This document shows, piece after piece, positions 25,275-34,621 of a stretch of DNA of 64,000 bases. Location: NCBI GenBank assembly GCA_022771695.1, contig JALEKJ010000058.1:1-64000 (forward strand), read 5' to 3'. Source of the stretch: Roseburia sp. Lineage in GTDB: Bacteria; Bacillota; Clostridia; Lachnospirales; Lachnospiraceae. Under the pieces are notes generated by a model. It did not search any database. It had not been told where the DNA came from and was given only the letters and a program-made list of their open reading frames with translations. Position numbers and translations under genes: made by a program. Position 1 is the first letter of the stretch. Every line of letters begins with the position of its first letter.

Positions 25275-26759
25275 ATGGATATCAATCAAAAAAAAGAATT
25301 TGATTTATACAAGGACATTCAGAACCGCACCAACGGTGAAGTATATCTGGGAATTGTCGGTCCCGTCCGAACAGGAAAATCTACTTTTATCAAGCGCTTT
25401 ATGGATTTGATGGTATTGCCGTTTATGGAGGATGAGCATACAAAAGAGCGGACGATTGATGAATTGCCGCAGTCTGCACAGGGAAAGACTATCATGACGA
25501 CAGAACCCAAATTCATTCCGAAGGATGCCGCAGAAATTGTACTTCCTGATGATACAAAGGTAAAAATACGCTTGATTGATTGTGTGGGCTTTATGGTAGA
25601 CGGAGCCACCGGACACATGGAGGGTAACGCAAGCCGTATGGTAAAAACCCCATGGTTTGACTATGAGATTCCATTTGTGGAGGCAGCCTCCATTGGAACA
25701 GAAAAAGTAATCAGAGGTCATGCTACGATTGGAATTATAGTGACCACGGATGGTTCTATCGGTGAACTGGAGCGAAGCAGCTACATAGATGCAGAGGAAA
25801 AGACGGTACAGGAGCTGGCCGAAATCGGAAAACCATATGTCATTGTGTTAAATTCGAAGAAGCCATACAGTGACGAGACGACAAAGCTGGTTGACGAGCT
25901 GAAAGAAAAGTATGGAACAGCGGTTATTCCGGTGAACTGCGAGCAGATGCGCAAGGATGATGTCTATCGCATATTGGAGAGTATCTTGTATGAATTTCCG
26001 GTTGTGCGGGTAGAATTTTTTATCCCGAAGTGGGCAGAAATGCTAGAGACCACACATCCGATGAAAGCAGAAATCATAAAAATGGCAGCAGACATTCTTG
26101 GAAGTATGCGAAAGACCAAAGATGTTTACGCACAGAGTTTTGCACCGGAGCAGTATGTGTCAAGAGTTAAGGTGGAAGAATTAGACCTGGCAAGCGGATG
26201 TGTAAAAATCTGCATGGACGTTGCAGAAAAGTATTATTACGAGAATTTGAGCGAATTGGCAGGTGTGCCGATTTCCGGAGAGTATGAGCTGATTGCGTTG
26301 ATCAAGGAGATGGCAGAGCGCAAGGAATCCTACGAAAAAGTGGCAGATGCGTTTGAAGCGGTACAGGTGAAAGGCTATAGTGTAGTAGGCCCCGGGCTTT
26401 CTGATATCAAGATGGAAGAGCCGGTATTGATTCGCCACGGAAATAAATTCGGTGTAAAGATGCGGGCGATTTCGCCATCCATACATATGATTAAAGCAAA
26501 CATTGAAACAGAAATCGCGCCGATTGTGGGAAGCGAAGAACAGGCAAACGATCTCATCTCTTACATCAGGCAGGGACAGCAGAGCGAGGAAGGCGCCTGG
26601 GAGACAAATATCTTCGGAAAATCCGTCGGAGAACTGATGGAGGACGGTATTCGTAATAAAATAGCGATGATGGATGATGAATGTCAGATGAAATTACAGG
26701 ATACCATGCAGAAAATTGTCAATGACAACAATGGCGGAATGGTATGCATCATCATTTAA
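25275..26759 (+). CDS. spoIVA: Stage IV sporulation protein A
   Basis: A 494-residue ATPase that polymerises on the forespore surface as the basement layer of the spore coat. It starts MDINQKKEFDLYKDIQNRTN, and Walker A is GPVRTGKSTF (residues 29-38); the C-terminus ends in hydrophobic GGMVCIII, needed for membrane contact in the known protein. Length matches the family. Shows that the organism carries endospore genes. Its stop codon shares bases with the stop codon of the convergent unknown gene. Confidence 0.97.
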   Translation: MDINQKKEFDLYKDIQNRTNGEVYLGIVGPVRTGKSTFIKRFMDLMVLPFMEDEHTKERTIDELPQSAQGKTIMTTEPKFIPKDAAEIVLPDDTKVKIRLIDCVGFMVDGATGHMEGNASRMVKTPWFDYEIPFVEAASIGTEKVIRGHATIGIIVTTDGSIGELERSSYIDAEEKTVQELAEIGKPYVIVLNSKKPYSDETTKLVDELKEKYGTAVIPVNCEQMRKDDVYRILESILYEFPVVRVEFFIPKWAEMLETTHPMKAEIIKMAADILGSMRKTKDVYAQSFAPEQYVSRVKVEELDLASGCVKICMDVAEKYYYENLSELAGVPISGEYELIALIKEMAERKESYEKVADAFEAVQVKGYSVVGPGLSDIKMEEPVLIRHGNKFGVKMRAISPSIHMIKANIETEIAPIVGSEEQANDLISYIRQGQQSEEGAWETNIFGKSVGELMEDGIRNKIAMMDDECQMKLQDTMQKIVNDNNGGMVCIII

Positions 26760-27328
26760 CGATTGGGGACTCCCTTCCTTTTCTCAGCGTCCTCGTCTGT
26801 TTCCGGAAGTGACTGGTATGCATCAGATTGTTTAAATTCCTTCATTGCATCATCGTATGCGGCGACAATATATTCTTTCATCGGGTCATTCTCTGGAATC
26901 ATGGTGAGTGCATCGGAATAGATTGTCGCTGCGCTTTGCTTGGAGGTACTGTGCTTTAAGCGTACTTCTAATGATTCACGCATACTCTGTATTCTGGCAG
27001 CCTGCTGATAAAGTATCGGGTCCTCTGCCTGTAAGAAACGCATCTCTTCGCCGGTCAGTTTCTGACCGCTTTTTAGTTTCGCACGGATTTTTGCGAGATA
27101 GGTCTGTTTTTCTTCGTCCGTCATGCCGCAGGCAGGGCTTAGAAGCTCGGAGATATTTTCTGTGATGGAAAACGTATCGTAACCCGAAGCGTCAGAATAA
27201 TCAGCACTGTTCCGATGTAGACCGATATTGGATTCCCCAAGATTTTTCAAGATACGTTCAGTGACAGGTCTCTGTTCTTTGTTCGGATGAAGTATCCGGT
27301 TTATTCCCTCTAAATTTAATGTCTGCAT
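26756..27328 (-). CDS. Hypothetical soluble protein
   Basis: A 190-residue, charged, helix-rich protein with no membrane segment or signal peptide. I do not recognise the family. The middle (MTDEEKQTYLAKIRAKLKSG, then LTGEEMRFLQAEDPILYQQAARIQSMRESL) looks like helical hairpins. A good AGGAGG precedes the ATG, and coding is well kept over the whole length, so it is a real gene. It converges on spoIVA with four shared bases at the stop codons and diverges from the phosphorylase gene. A spore role is possible by position only. Confidence 0.7.
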   Translation of the reverse strand: MQTLNLEGINRILHPNKEQRPVTERILKNLGESNIGLHRNSADYSDASGYDTFSITENISELLSPACGMTDEEKQTYLAKIRAKLKSGQKLTGEEMRFLQAEDPILYQQAARIQSMRESLEVRLKHSTSKQSAATIYSDALTMIPENDPMKEYIVAAYDDAMKEFKQSDAYQSLPETDEDAEKRKGVPNR

Positions 27329-27427
27329 GAGAAAAATCCTCCTTTTAAACTATATCGTCTAAAATATGGAAAAACTAAGAGAAGTATGATAAAATAATAG
27401 GACGAGAAGAAAAGGAGAGGTTATTAC

Positions 27428-28261
27428 ATGAATCCAGTATATGAAAAATTATTAAAATGCTATGAGTGCTATAAAGCGAAGATTGATTTTACACCGAAGG
27501 TGGCATTGGTGCTTGGATCCGGTCTGGGTGATTTTGGTGAGACAATCCGCGTGGTAGATACGTTGGACTACCATGATATTGACGGATTCCCGGTATCGAC
27601 CGTGCCGGGACATGCCGGAAGATTTATTTTCGGCTATGTTGGAGATGTCCCTGTGGTATGTATGCAGGGCAGGGTACACTATTACGAGGGGTATGAGATG
27701 TCCGATGTTGTGCTTCCGGCACGACTGATGAAGATGATGGGCGCAGAGGTGTTGTTCCTTACCAATGCAGCCGGTGGTGTGAAGCAAGGCTTTCATGCGG
27801 GGGATTTGATGCTGATTACGGGACAGATTGCAAGTTTCGTTCCGTCTCCGCTGCGTGGGGTGAATATTGATGAGCTTGGGGTACGTTTCCCGGATATGAG
27901 CCAGATTTACGATTTGGATTTACAGCGCATCGTTCGAAAAACGGCATTAGAGCTTGGCATTGATATCAAAGAAGGCACTTATTTACAGTTCAGCGGTCCA
28001 CAGTATGAGTCTCCGCAGGAGATTACGATGAGCAGAACTTTAGGTGCAGATGCAGTCGGAATGAGTACTGCCTGTGAAGCGATTGCAGCAAAGCACATGG
28101 GGATGAAGGTGCTTGGTATTTCCTGCATTTCCAATTTGGCATCCGGTATTTCGCCGGTTCCTCTTTCCCACAAAGAAGTGCAGGAAGTGGCAGACGAGGT
28201 GGCACCGAAGTTTAAAGCACTTGTCACAGAGGTTATCAAACAGATAGGAGAAAGAGAATAA
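27428..28261 (+). CDS. punA: Purine nucleoside phosphorylase (trimeric type)
   Basis: A 277-residue enzyme splitting inosine or guanosine with phosphate into base and ribose-1-phosphate. Signatures are LGSGLGDFGETI, STVPGHAGRFIFG, MQGRVHYYEGY, FLTNAAGGV and GPQYESPQEI. AGGAGAGG precedes the ATG. The deaminase gene starts one base after its stop, so purine salvage steps are coupled. Confidence 0.94.
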   Translation: MNPVYEKLLKCYECYKAKIDFTPKVALVLGSGLGDFGETIRVVDTLDYHDIDGFPVSTVPGHAGRFIFGYVGDVPVVCMQGRVHYYEGYEMSDVVLPARLMKMMGAEVLFLTNAAGGVKQGFHAGDLMLITGQIASFVPSPLRGVNIDELGVRFPDMSQIYDLDLQRIVRKTALELGIDIKEGTYLQFSGPQYESPQEITMSRTLGADAVGMSTACEAIAAKHMGMKVLGISCISNLASGISPVPLSHKEVQEVADEVAPKFKALVTEVIKQIGERE

Positions 28262-28262
28262 G

Positions 28263-29561
28263 ATGAATACACGTTTTTACAATGCAAAAATATTAAAGCT
28301 TGCAGAAAATCATAAGTTTGAGATTATTGAGGGTGAGCTCTGGGTGAAGGGCAATACCATCTGCTACATTGGGGATGGCAAAGATGTAGATGGAGTATGT
28401 AAGGGTGAAGAAATCCTTATCTGGGACAGAGAGATTGATGTGGCGGGCAATCTGTTGATGCCGGGCTTTAAGAATGCACATACACACACTGCGATGACAT
28501 TTCTGCGCTCTTATGCGGATGATTTGCCATTGCACGACTGGCTGAATAAGCAGGTATTTCCGAAAGAGGGACAGCTTACCGGGGATGATGTATATTGGTT
28601 GAATATCCTTGGTATCATGGAATATTTGACCAGTGGTATCACATCTAACTTTGATATGTATATGTACTCTAAGATGGGAGCGCAGTCCTCTGCAAAGGTT
28701 GGTTTTAGAACCGTGCAGACAAGTGGTCTTAACAATTTTGGTGGTACACCGGAAACGATGGAGGAGGAGTATCACTTTGTCAATGAATTAAGTGATTTGA
28801 CATCTTTTCTTGTGGGATTCCACGCAGAATATACGACTTCCATGGAGCTTATGGAGGGCGTTGCAAAGCTGGCACAGAAAGTAAAGTCCCCGGCCTGGGT
28901 ACACAATTCCGAGACAAAGAGCGAGGTGGAGGACTGTAAAAAGCGTTGGGGCATGACACCGACGCAGCTTACGGACAGCCTTGGTATGTATGAGTACGGC
29001 GGTGGCGGTTACCATTGTGTATGGTTCGAGGAGCCTGATTTTGAAATTTTCAAAAAGCGTGGTATGACTGCAGTCACGAATCCGGCATCGAACTTAAAGC
29101 TTGCATCCGGTATCTGCCCGACGAAGCGTTTTGTAGATGAGGGAATTGCAATGGCAATCGGTACGGATGGTCCGGCAAGCAATAACTGCTTGGATATGTT
29201 CCGGGAGATGTTCTTAACTTCCACACTGGCAAAAGTGCGCGAGATGGATGCAGAGTGTGTGTGCGCGGACGAGATTCTTTACATGGCGACCGCAGGCGGT
29301 GCACATGCCATGTGCTTAGACGACTGTGACAGTCTTGCAGTCGGCAAGAAAGCGGATATTGTGATGATTGACTTAAAGCAGCCGAATATGCAGCCGGAGA
29401 ACAATATTGTGAAGAATCTGGTTTACAGCGGCAGTAAGCAGAATGTTAAGATGACGATGATTAACGGTAAGGTGCTCTATGAAGACAACCGCTTTGATAT
29501 CGGATTTGATCCGAATGAAATTTATACCAAGGCAAATGCAATTATTCGCCGTATGCATTGA
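28263..29561 (+). CDS. Amidohydrolase: adenosine / S-adenosylhomocysteine / methylthioadenosine deaminase type
   Basis: A 432-residue metal-dependent deaminase of the MtaD/TrzN group. Metal ligands are seen in MPGFKNAHTHTAMTFLRSYA, in VGFHAEY, in GGGYHCVWF and in AIGTDGPASNNCLDMFREM. Such enzymes deaminate adenosine-containing compounds or guanine. The gene directly follows the purine nucleoside phosphorylase, favouring a nucleoside substrate whose inosine-type product is then phosphorolysed. The exact substrate is unproven. Confidence 0.85.
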   Translation: MNTRFYNAKILKLAENHKFEIIEGELWVKGNTICYIGDGKDVDGVCKGEEILIWDREIDVAGNLLMPGFKNAHTHTAMTFLRSYADDLPLHDWLNKQVFPKEGQLTGDDVYWLNILGIMEYLTSGITSNFDMYMYSKMGAQSSAKVGFRTVQTSGLNNFGGTPETMEEEYHFVNELSDLTSFLVGFHAEYTTSMELMEGVAKLAQKVKSPAWVHNSETKSEVEDCKKRWGMTPTQLTDSLGMYEYGGGGYHCVWFEEPDFEIFKKRGMTAVTNPASNLKLASGICPTKRFVDEGIAMAIGTDGPASNNCLDMFREMFLTSTLAKVREMDAECVCADEILYMATAGGAHAMCLDDCDSLAVGKKADIVMIDLKQPNMQPENNIVKNLVYSGSKQNVKMTMINGKVLYEDNRFDIGFDPNEIYTKANAIIRRMH

Positions 29562-29645
29562 GAAAATATTTATATCAGAGCGTTTTCTCAAGGAAGTTTA
29601 CCAAAACAGCAGACTTCTGATGCTGTTGAAAATGGAGTATGAAAT

Positions 29646-30401
29646 ATGCAGGTAATATTTATACATCACAGTTGCTTTGTGGTCGAAGTGGATGAGAAGG
29701 TCCTTATTTTTGACTGGTTTGACGGTGACCGGGTAGAAGGATTCCATTTTGGCGGCGTTCTTCCGGCATATGAACCGGATACACCGGTTTATGTATTTGC
29801 CAGCCATAAGCACCGGGATCATTTTGATATGGATGTGCTGCATTTGGCAGAGCGATATCCGAGGGTTCAGTTTATCTTTTCTAAAGATTGCAAGATGAGT
29901 CCCAACTTTTTGAAAAAGCATGGATTTACACCGGATATCAATGAGAAGATTACTTATGTCAATGCCGGTGCAAAATACCATGTGGAGGGGCTGAATATTG
30001 AAACATTGCGTTCCACAGATGCAGGGGTAGCGTTTTATGTGGAGACAAACGGAGCTTCCTTCTTTCATGCAGGCGATTTAAATAACTGGAAATGGGATGG
30101 AGCGGGAGACCTCGTGAACGGCATGATGGAGACGAATTACAAGGCACAGATTAGGCGGCTATCCGATAAGAAGATTCATCTTGCGTTTGTTCCGATGGAC
30201 CCGAGGCAGGAGCAATATCAGTTCCTTGGAATGGATTACTTTTTAAAGCATACGGATGCAGACTATGTTTTCCCGATGCATATGTGGAAGGATTATTCCG
30301 GTATCGCGGAATACAAAAGACAGATTTCCAATGCGGCAATGGCGTCGCGTATTGTGGATATCAAATGTGAGAACCAGATATTTGAAATACGTGAGGAATA
30401 A
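29646..30401 (+). CDS. Metallo-beta-lactamase-fold hydrolase
   Basis: A 251-residue protein with FASHKHRDHFDMDVL, the HxHxDH zinc motif, an upstream GVLPAY region, and FFHAGDLNNWKWDG holding the later metal Asp. This is the UlaG/YcbL-like minimal MBL fold. The substrate is unknown. It begins 84 bases after the deaminase gene on the same strand. Confidence 0.82.
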   Translation: MQVIFIHHSCFVVEVDEKVLIFDWFDGDRVEGFHFGGVLPAYEPDTPVYVFASHKHRDHFDMDVLHLAERYPRVQFIFSKDCKMSPNFLKKHGFTPDINEKITYVNAGAKYHVEGLNIETLRSTDAGVAFYVETNGASFFHAGDLNNWKWDGAGDLVNGMMETNYKAQIRRLSDKKIHLAFVPMDPRQEQYQFLGMDYFLKHTDADYVFPMHMWKDYSGIAEYKRQISNAAMASRIVDIKCENQIFEIREE

Positions 30402-30439
30402 TGTTTGTAGCAGGTATGTATATTATCGTATATGGGTAC

Positions 30440-30469
30440 TTGACGATAATAAAACAGTTGCGCTATACT
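30440..30469 (+). promoter_or_regulatory. Promoter upstream of the small membrane peptide and alaS
   Basis: TTGACG (30440-30445), 18-base spacer, TATACT (30464-30469). The roughly 70-base leader contains GCGGGA and TCCCGC segments that could pair, and two similar GCGGGATT...AGAAAGG stretches. Confidence 0.6.
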
Positions 30470-30544
30470 TATTTAGTTGCGGGATTCTTCATTAGAAAGG
30501 CAGTATATTGCTCCCGCGGGATTATAGAAAGGTAGGAGAGAGCA

Positions 30545-30697
30545 ATGGCATTTTTGGGATGGTTTGTGCACTATTTACTGATTTTTGTTGTTTTGGCAGC
30601 GATAGCAGGTCTTGGCATTTTCGTGGGCAAGAAGTTGAGCGATAAGAAAACTGCAAAGATGGCAGAAGAAGCTGCAGATGCAGAAGAAGTAAAATAA
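30545..30697 (+). CDS. Small single-span membrane protein (50 aa)
   Basis: ATG at 30545 preceded by AGGAGAG opens a 50-codon frame: MAFLGWFVHYLLIFVVLAAI, then AGLGIFVGKKLSDKK and an acidic tail ending EEVK. One membrane helix, residues about 8-27, is followed by positive charges and a helical charged tail. It has its own promoter and ribosome site and stands 45 bases before alaS. I do not recognise a family; vestigial or accessory membrane peptides of this shape are common in Lachnospiraceae-like genomes (inference). Confidence 0.72.
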   Translation: MAFLGWFVHYLLIFVVLAAIAGLGIFVGKKLSDKKTAKMAEEAADAEEVK

Positions 30698-30742
30698 TAT
30701 CATATATTTATATTACAACAGAGAGTTTTGGAGGAATTAGTC

Positions 30743-33403
30743 GTGAAGAAGTTTTATGGAGAGAACGAACTGCGCAGAATGTATCTGGAGTTCTTCGAGA
30801 GCAAGGATCATTTGAAGATGAACAGTTTTTCGCTGGTGCCACACAATGACAACAGCTTATTACTCATCAACGCAGGTATGGCACCATTGAAGCCTTATTT
30901 TACCGGACAGGAGATTCCACCAAGGAGAAGAGTAACGACATGTCAGAAGTGTATCCGTACCGGCGATATTGAGAACGTTGGTAAGACGGCAAGACATCTG
31001 ACCTTCTTTGAGATGCTTGGGAACTTCTCTTTTGGTGATTATTTTAAACATGAGGCGATTGCTTGGTCATGGGAATTTTTAACCAAGGTTCTTGGCCTGG
31101 AAGAGGACAGGCTGTATCCGTCCATTTATGGGGAAGATGACGAGGCGTTTGAAATCTGGAACAAAGAGATTGGGGTTCCGGCAGACCGCATCACCAGATT
31201 CTACAGAGATCCGGAGACGGGCGAGTGCGATAATTTCTGGGAGCATGGTGCAGGTCCGTGTGGCCCGTGTTCCGAGATTTATTATGACCGTGGCGAGAAA
31301 TACGGCTGTGGCAAACCGGATTGTAAAGTGGGCTGTGACTGCGACCGTTTTATGGAAGTATGGAATAACGTGTTTACACAGTTCAATGGAGACGGCAAGG
31401 GCGGTTACGAGGAACTTGAACAGAAGAATATTGATACCGGTATGGGACTGGAGCGTCTGGCGGTTGTGATGCAGGACGTAGATTCTGTTTTTGATATTGA
31501 TACGATGAAAGCAATTCGTGATAAGGTATGCGAACTTTCCGGAAAGACCTACCAGCAGGATGCACTGGATGATGTGTCTATCCGTCTGATTACGGATCAT
31601 ATCCGTTCCGCTACATTTATGGTTTCCGATGGTATCATGCCGTCCAATGAGGGACGCGGCTACGTATTGCGCCGTATCATCCGTCGTGCAGCAAGACACG
31701 GCAGAATGCTTGGCATTGACGGAACCTTTATGGCGACACTTTCTGCAACTGTGATTGCAGAGAGCAAGGACGGCTATCCGGAGCTTGACGAGAAAAAGGA
31801 CTACATCTTTAAAGTGTTAACTCAGGAAGAGGAGAAGTTTAATAAGACCATCGATCAGGGACTTTCTATCTTATCTGAGATGGAAGCAGAGATGGCAGCA
31901 AAGGGCGAGAAAGTATTGTCCGGCGAGAATGCATTTAAGCTTTATGATACCTATGGCTTCCCAATCGACCTGACACAGGAGATTTTGGAAGAAAAGGGAT
32001 TTACCATTGATGAGGAAGGCTTTAAGAAAGCGATGGAGGTACAGCGTAATACAGCAAGAGCTGCCCGTAAAGTGACAAACTATATGGGAGCGGATGTGAC
32101 TGTTTACGAATCCATTGATCCGTCGATTACTTCCGAATTCGTTGGCTATGATAAGTTGCAGGAAACCTCTAAGGTTTCTGTTCTGACAACAGAGACAGAG
32201 ATTGTGGAGGCACTCTCTGACGGCGAGATTGGTACGATTATCGTAGACCAGACCCCGTTCTATGCAACCATGGGTGGACAGCAGGGAGACAAGGGCATCA
32301 TTCGCACGGCTTCCGGTGAATTTAAGGTAGAAGATACCGTGAAGCTGTTGGGTGGAAAAGTTGGGCATATTGGTAAGATGGTCAGCGGCATGATTAAGAC
32401 AGGGGATGAGGTGGAACTCATCGTTGATGCGGAGCTTCGTGCAAAGACCTGTAAGAACCATTCTGCAACGCACTTGTTACAGAAAGCATTACGTGAAGTA
32501 TTAGGTACACATGTAGAGCAGGCAGGCTCCTACCAGGATGGCGAACGTACACGTTTTGATTTTAGCCATTTTGCAGCGATGACAGCAGATGAGCTTGCTC
32601 GCGTGGAGCATTTGGTTAATCAGAAGATTGCTGAGAGCATTCCGGTAGAGACGAATGTTATGACTGTGGAAGAAGCAAAGAAGACCGGTGCGATGGCACT
32701 CTTTGGCGAAAAGTATGGTGAGACGGTTCGCGTTGTTTCCATGGGAGACTTCTCCAAGGAGTTCTGTGGCGGTACTCATGTAAAGAATACTGCAGATATC
32801 ACAGCATTTAAGATTGTATCTGAGAGCGGTGTGGCTGCAGGTGTACGCCGTATCGAAGCACTGACAGGAGATAATGTATTTGCTTACTATCAGAAGATGG
32901 AAGAGGAACTTGCGGCTGCAGCGAAAGCTGCAAAGGCTACACCGGCAACTCTGGTAGAGAAGATTGAACATTTGATGGCAGAAATCAAGGCATTGCAGAG
33001 CGAGAATGAGTCCTTAAAGAGCAAGGCTGCAAAGGATGCACTTGGTGATGTTATGGATCAGGTAGAGGAAGTAAACGGCGTGAAGCTGCTTGCGACCAGT
33101 GTATCCGGTGTTGATATGAACGGTCTGCGTGATCTTGGCGATCAGTTAAAGGAGAAGCTTGGCGAGGGTGTGGTTGTCTTAGCATCCGAAGCGGATGGAA
33201 AGGTGAACCTTATTGCGATGGTGACAGATGGCGCGATGGCAAAGGGCGCTCATGCAGGCAACCTTATTAAAGCGATTGCCGGAAAAGTTGGCGGTGGCGG
33301 CGGTGGTCGTCCGAATATGGCACAGGCCGGCGGTAAGAATCCGGCAGGCATTCTGGATGCGATTGCGGAGGCAAAAGTAGCACTTGCTAATCAAGTGGCA
33401 TAG
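30743..33403 (+). CDS. alaS: Alanyl-tRNA synthetase
   Basis: An 886-residue class II synthetase. Visible are the catalytic domain (MAPLKPYFTGQEIPPRR, GNFSFGDYFKHEAI), the editing domain zinc motif (NHSATHLL and CGGTHV) and the C-terminal DHHA1 domain with the glycine-rich stretch GGGGGGRPNMAQAGG. I chose the GTG at 30743 because GGAGGA lies seven bases upstream; the TTG at 30728 overlaps that site. No T-box leader is present, so regulation is not by uncharged tRNA at this promoter. Confidence 0.97.
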   Translation: MKKFYGENELRRMYLEFFESKDHLKMNSFSLVPHNDNSLLLINAGMAPLKPYFTGQEIPPRRRVTTCQKCIRTGDIENVGKTARHLTFFEMLGNFSFGDYFKHEAIAWSWEFLTKVLGLEEDRLYPSIYGEDDEAFEIWNKEIGVPADRITRFYRDPETGECDNFWEHGAGPCGPCSEIYYDRGEKYGCGKPDCKVGCDCDRFMEVWNNVFTQFNGDGKGGYEELEQKNIDTGMGLERLAVVMQDVDSVFDIDTMKAIRDKVCELSGKTYQQDALDDVSIRLITDHIRSATFMVSDGIMPSNEGRGYVLRRIIRRAARHGRMLGIDGTFMATLSATVIAESKDGYPELDEKKDYIFKVLTQEEEKFNKTIDQGLSILSEMEAEMAAKGEKVLSGENAFKLYDTYGFPIDLTQEILEEKGFTIDEEGFKKAMEVQRNTARAARKVTNYMGADVTVYESIDPSITSEFVGYDKLQETSKVSVLTTETEIVEALSDGEIGTIIVDQTPFYATMGGQQGDKGIIRTASGEFKVEDTVKLLGGKVGHIGKMVSGMIKTGDEVELIVDAELRAKTCKNHSATHLLQKALREVLGTHVEQAGSYQDGERTRFDFSHFAAMTADELARVEHLVNQKIAESIPVETNVMTVEEAKKTGAMALFGEKYGETVRVVSMGDFSKEFCGGTHVKNTADITAFKIVSESGVAAGVRRIEALTGDNVFAYYQKMEEELAAAAKAAKATPATLVEKIEHLMAEIKALQSENESLKSKAAKDALGDVMDQVEEVNGVKLLATSVSGVDMNGLRDLGDQLKEKLGEGVVVLASEADGKVNLIAMVTDGAMAKGAHAGNLIKAIAGKVGGGGGGRPNMAQAGGKNPAGILDAIAEAKVALANQVA

Positions 33404-33466
33404 TATCAAAAAGGGCAACAGCTTGTGGGTTAATTGTCAGAATTTTTCTGTTTTTTAGAAAAACAG

Positions 33467-33494
33467 TTGACGAATGAAAATATTGTGTTATAAT
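33467..33494 (+). promoter_or_regulatory. rpsU promoter
   Basis: TTGACG (33467-33472), 16-base spacer, TATAAT (33489-33494), giving a leader of about 70 bases in which CAGTTG and CAACTG could pair just before the GGAGGGAGG ribosome site. Confidence 0.7.
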
Positions 33495-33572
33495 GCTTTA
33501 TAGTGCAATGAATATGACCCAAACAGTTGAATATGCACAATACGCAACTGGAGGGAGGTTAGGTGTGAGATA

Positions 33573-33749
33573 ATGTCTAGTGTAATTGTAAAAGAGAACG
33601 AGACTTTAGATAGCGCTTTACGTCGTTTCAAGAGAAACTGCGCAAAGGCAGGTATCCAGCAGGAGATTCGTAAGAGAGAGCATTACGAGAAGCCAAGCGT
33701 TAAGCGTAAGAAGAAATCTGAAGCAGCTAGAAAAAGAAAATACAACTAA
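33573..33749 (+). CDS. rpsU: Small ribosomal subunit protein bS21
   Basis: A 58-residue basic protein ([20 protein letters not shown], then [20 protein letters not shown] and a Lys/Arg-rich tail), a clear S21. It binds near the 3' end of 16S rRNA and helps initiation. GGAGGGAGG lies upstream, somewhat far from the ATG. It has its own promoter and a strong terminator, so it is a single-gene unit. Confidence 0.97.
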   Translation: MSSVIVKENETLDSALRRFKRNCAKAGIQQEIRKREHYEKPSVKRKKKSEAARKRKYN

Positions 33750-33756
33750 TGTATTG

Positions 33757-33788
33757 AAAAGAGGTATCGCTATGCGATACCTCTTTTT
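33757..33788. terminator. Bidirectional terminator after rpsU
   Basis: AAAAGAGGTATCGC (33757-33770) and GCGATACCTCTTTT (33774-33787) form a perfect 14-bp stem with three-base loop and T run; the reverse strand also ends in T, serving the convergent LUD gene. Confidence 0.9.
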
Positions 33789-33836
33789 GTGCAAAAGAAA
33801 ATTTCAAGCCACTGTACATGAGTGCGGCTGCACATT

Positions 33837-34475
33837 TTAATATCCCAGTTCTTCTCCGATTAAAATAACTTTAATGCGCCCCTCGATACCGCTTCGTCTT
33901 GTGATGACAACCTGATTGCAGATACAGTCAGGAGAGAGACAGTCCGCACAGACTCCGGTAGCAGAGCAAGGGGTCTTTTTGTTAAGACGCTTACAGTTCA
34001 TTGGAGTAGCTATGCTGTGTACGCGGCTGATTGCTTCATCCACATTCGCTGCAACCTTGTTCATGCCTGCCATGATGATGACATTCTCCGGACCGTAAAT
34101 GAGTGCTGCAACGCGGTTTCCGGTGCCATCGATGTTGATAAGCTCGCCGTCTACTGTGATAGCATTGGTGCTCATGAAGTAAAAGTCGGAAGAAAGTGCA
34201 TCATGATACATCTGTTTGGTTTCTTCTGGTGTTTTTGCAGTCGCGCGGTCAATCAGACGGATGTTTGGGTCGTGACGCAGGGCGGTAAGCATTCCGGTTT
34301 CTTCTAAAGTCATGGAGCCGCCAAAGGAGACGGTACATCCTTCTGTTAAATAGGAAAAAGCTTTTTTTTCCGCTTCCTCGATGGTTGCGCAATAGCAGCC
34401 TTCCATTTTTCGTTTAGCAAGGTTTTGAATGATTGTATTTGCGAGTGTCTCGTAGTGCATCTCTTTTGGATTCAT
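33837..34475 (-). CDS. LUD-domain (lactate-utilisation-like) protein
   Basis: A 212-residue protein with the LUD/DUF162 core (TVSFGGSMTLEETGMLTAL, AITVDGELINIDGTGNRVAA, NVIIMAGMNKVAANVDEAI). The C-terminus has clustered cysteines (CSATGVCADCLSPDCIC) that could hold an Fe-S cluster or zinc. The LutC-like fold suggests a role in organic-acid oxidation, but no LutA or LutB partner is near. A stand-alone copy of this type is common in Clostridia. The ribosome site AGGGAGG precedes the ATG. Confidence 0.8.
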   Translation of the reverse strand: MNPKEMHYETLANTIIQNLAKRKMEGCYCATIEEAEKKAFSYLTEGCTVSFGGSMTLEETGMLTALRHDPNIRLIDRATAKTPEETKQMYHDALSSDFYFMSTNAITVDGELINIDGTGNRVAALIYGPENVIIMAGMNKVAANVDEAISRVHSIATPMNCKRLNKKTPCSATGVCADCLSPDCICNQVVITRRSGIEGRIKVILIGEELGY

Positions 34476-34544
34476 GGTGATACCTCCCTATATATAATAA
34501 AATTGATACGTGTATTAATATTAGAAATAGTATAGCACTCGGCT

Positions 34545-34572
34545 TGACTTTTTTCCACAAGCAGATAAAATG
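34545..34572 (+). promoter_or_regulatory. Promoter of the ABC exporter gene
   Basis: TTGACT (34545-34550), 16-base spacer, TAAAAT (34567-34572), about 50 bases before the ATG. Confidence 0.55.
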
Positions 34573-34621
34573 AAAGAAGTTGTTTTAAGTTAGAAAGTAG
34601 ATTGCAGCAAGGAGGACATGC

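Noticed and set aside
30402-30742. Possible alanine T-box before alaS
   Set aside because: No TGGTACCGCG-type sequence or terminator/antiterminator pair; the interval contains a promoter and a small gene.
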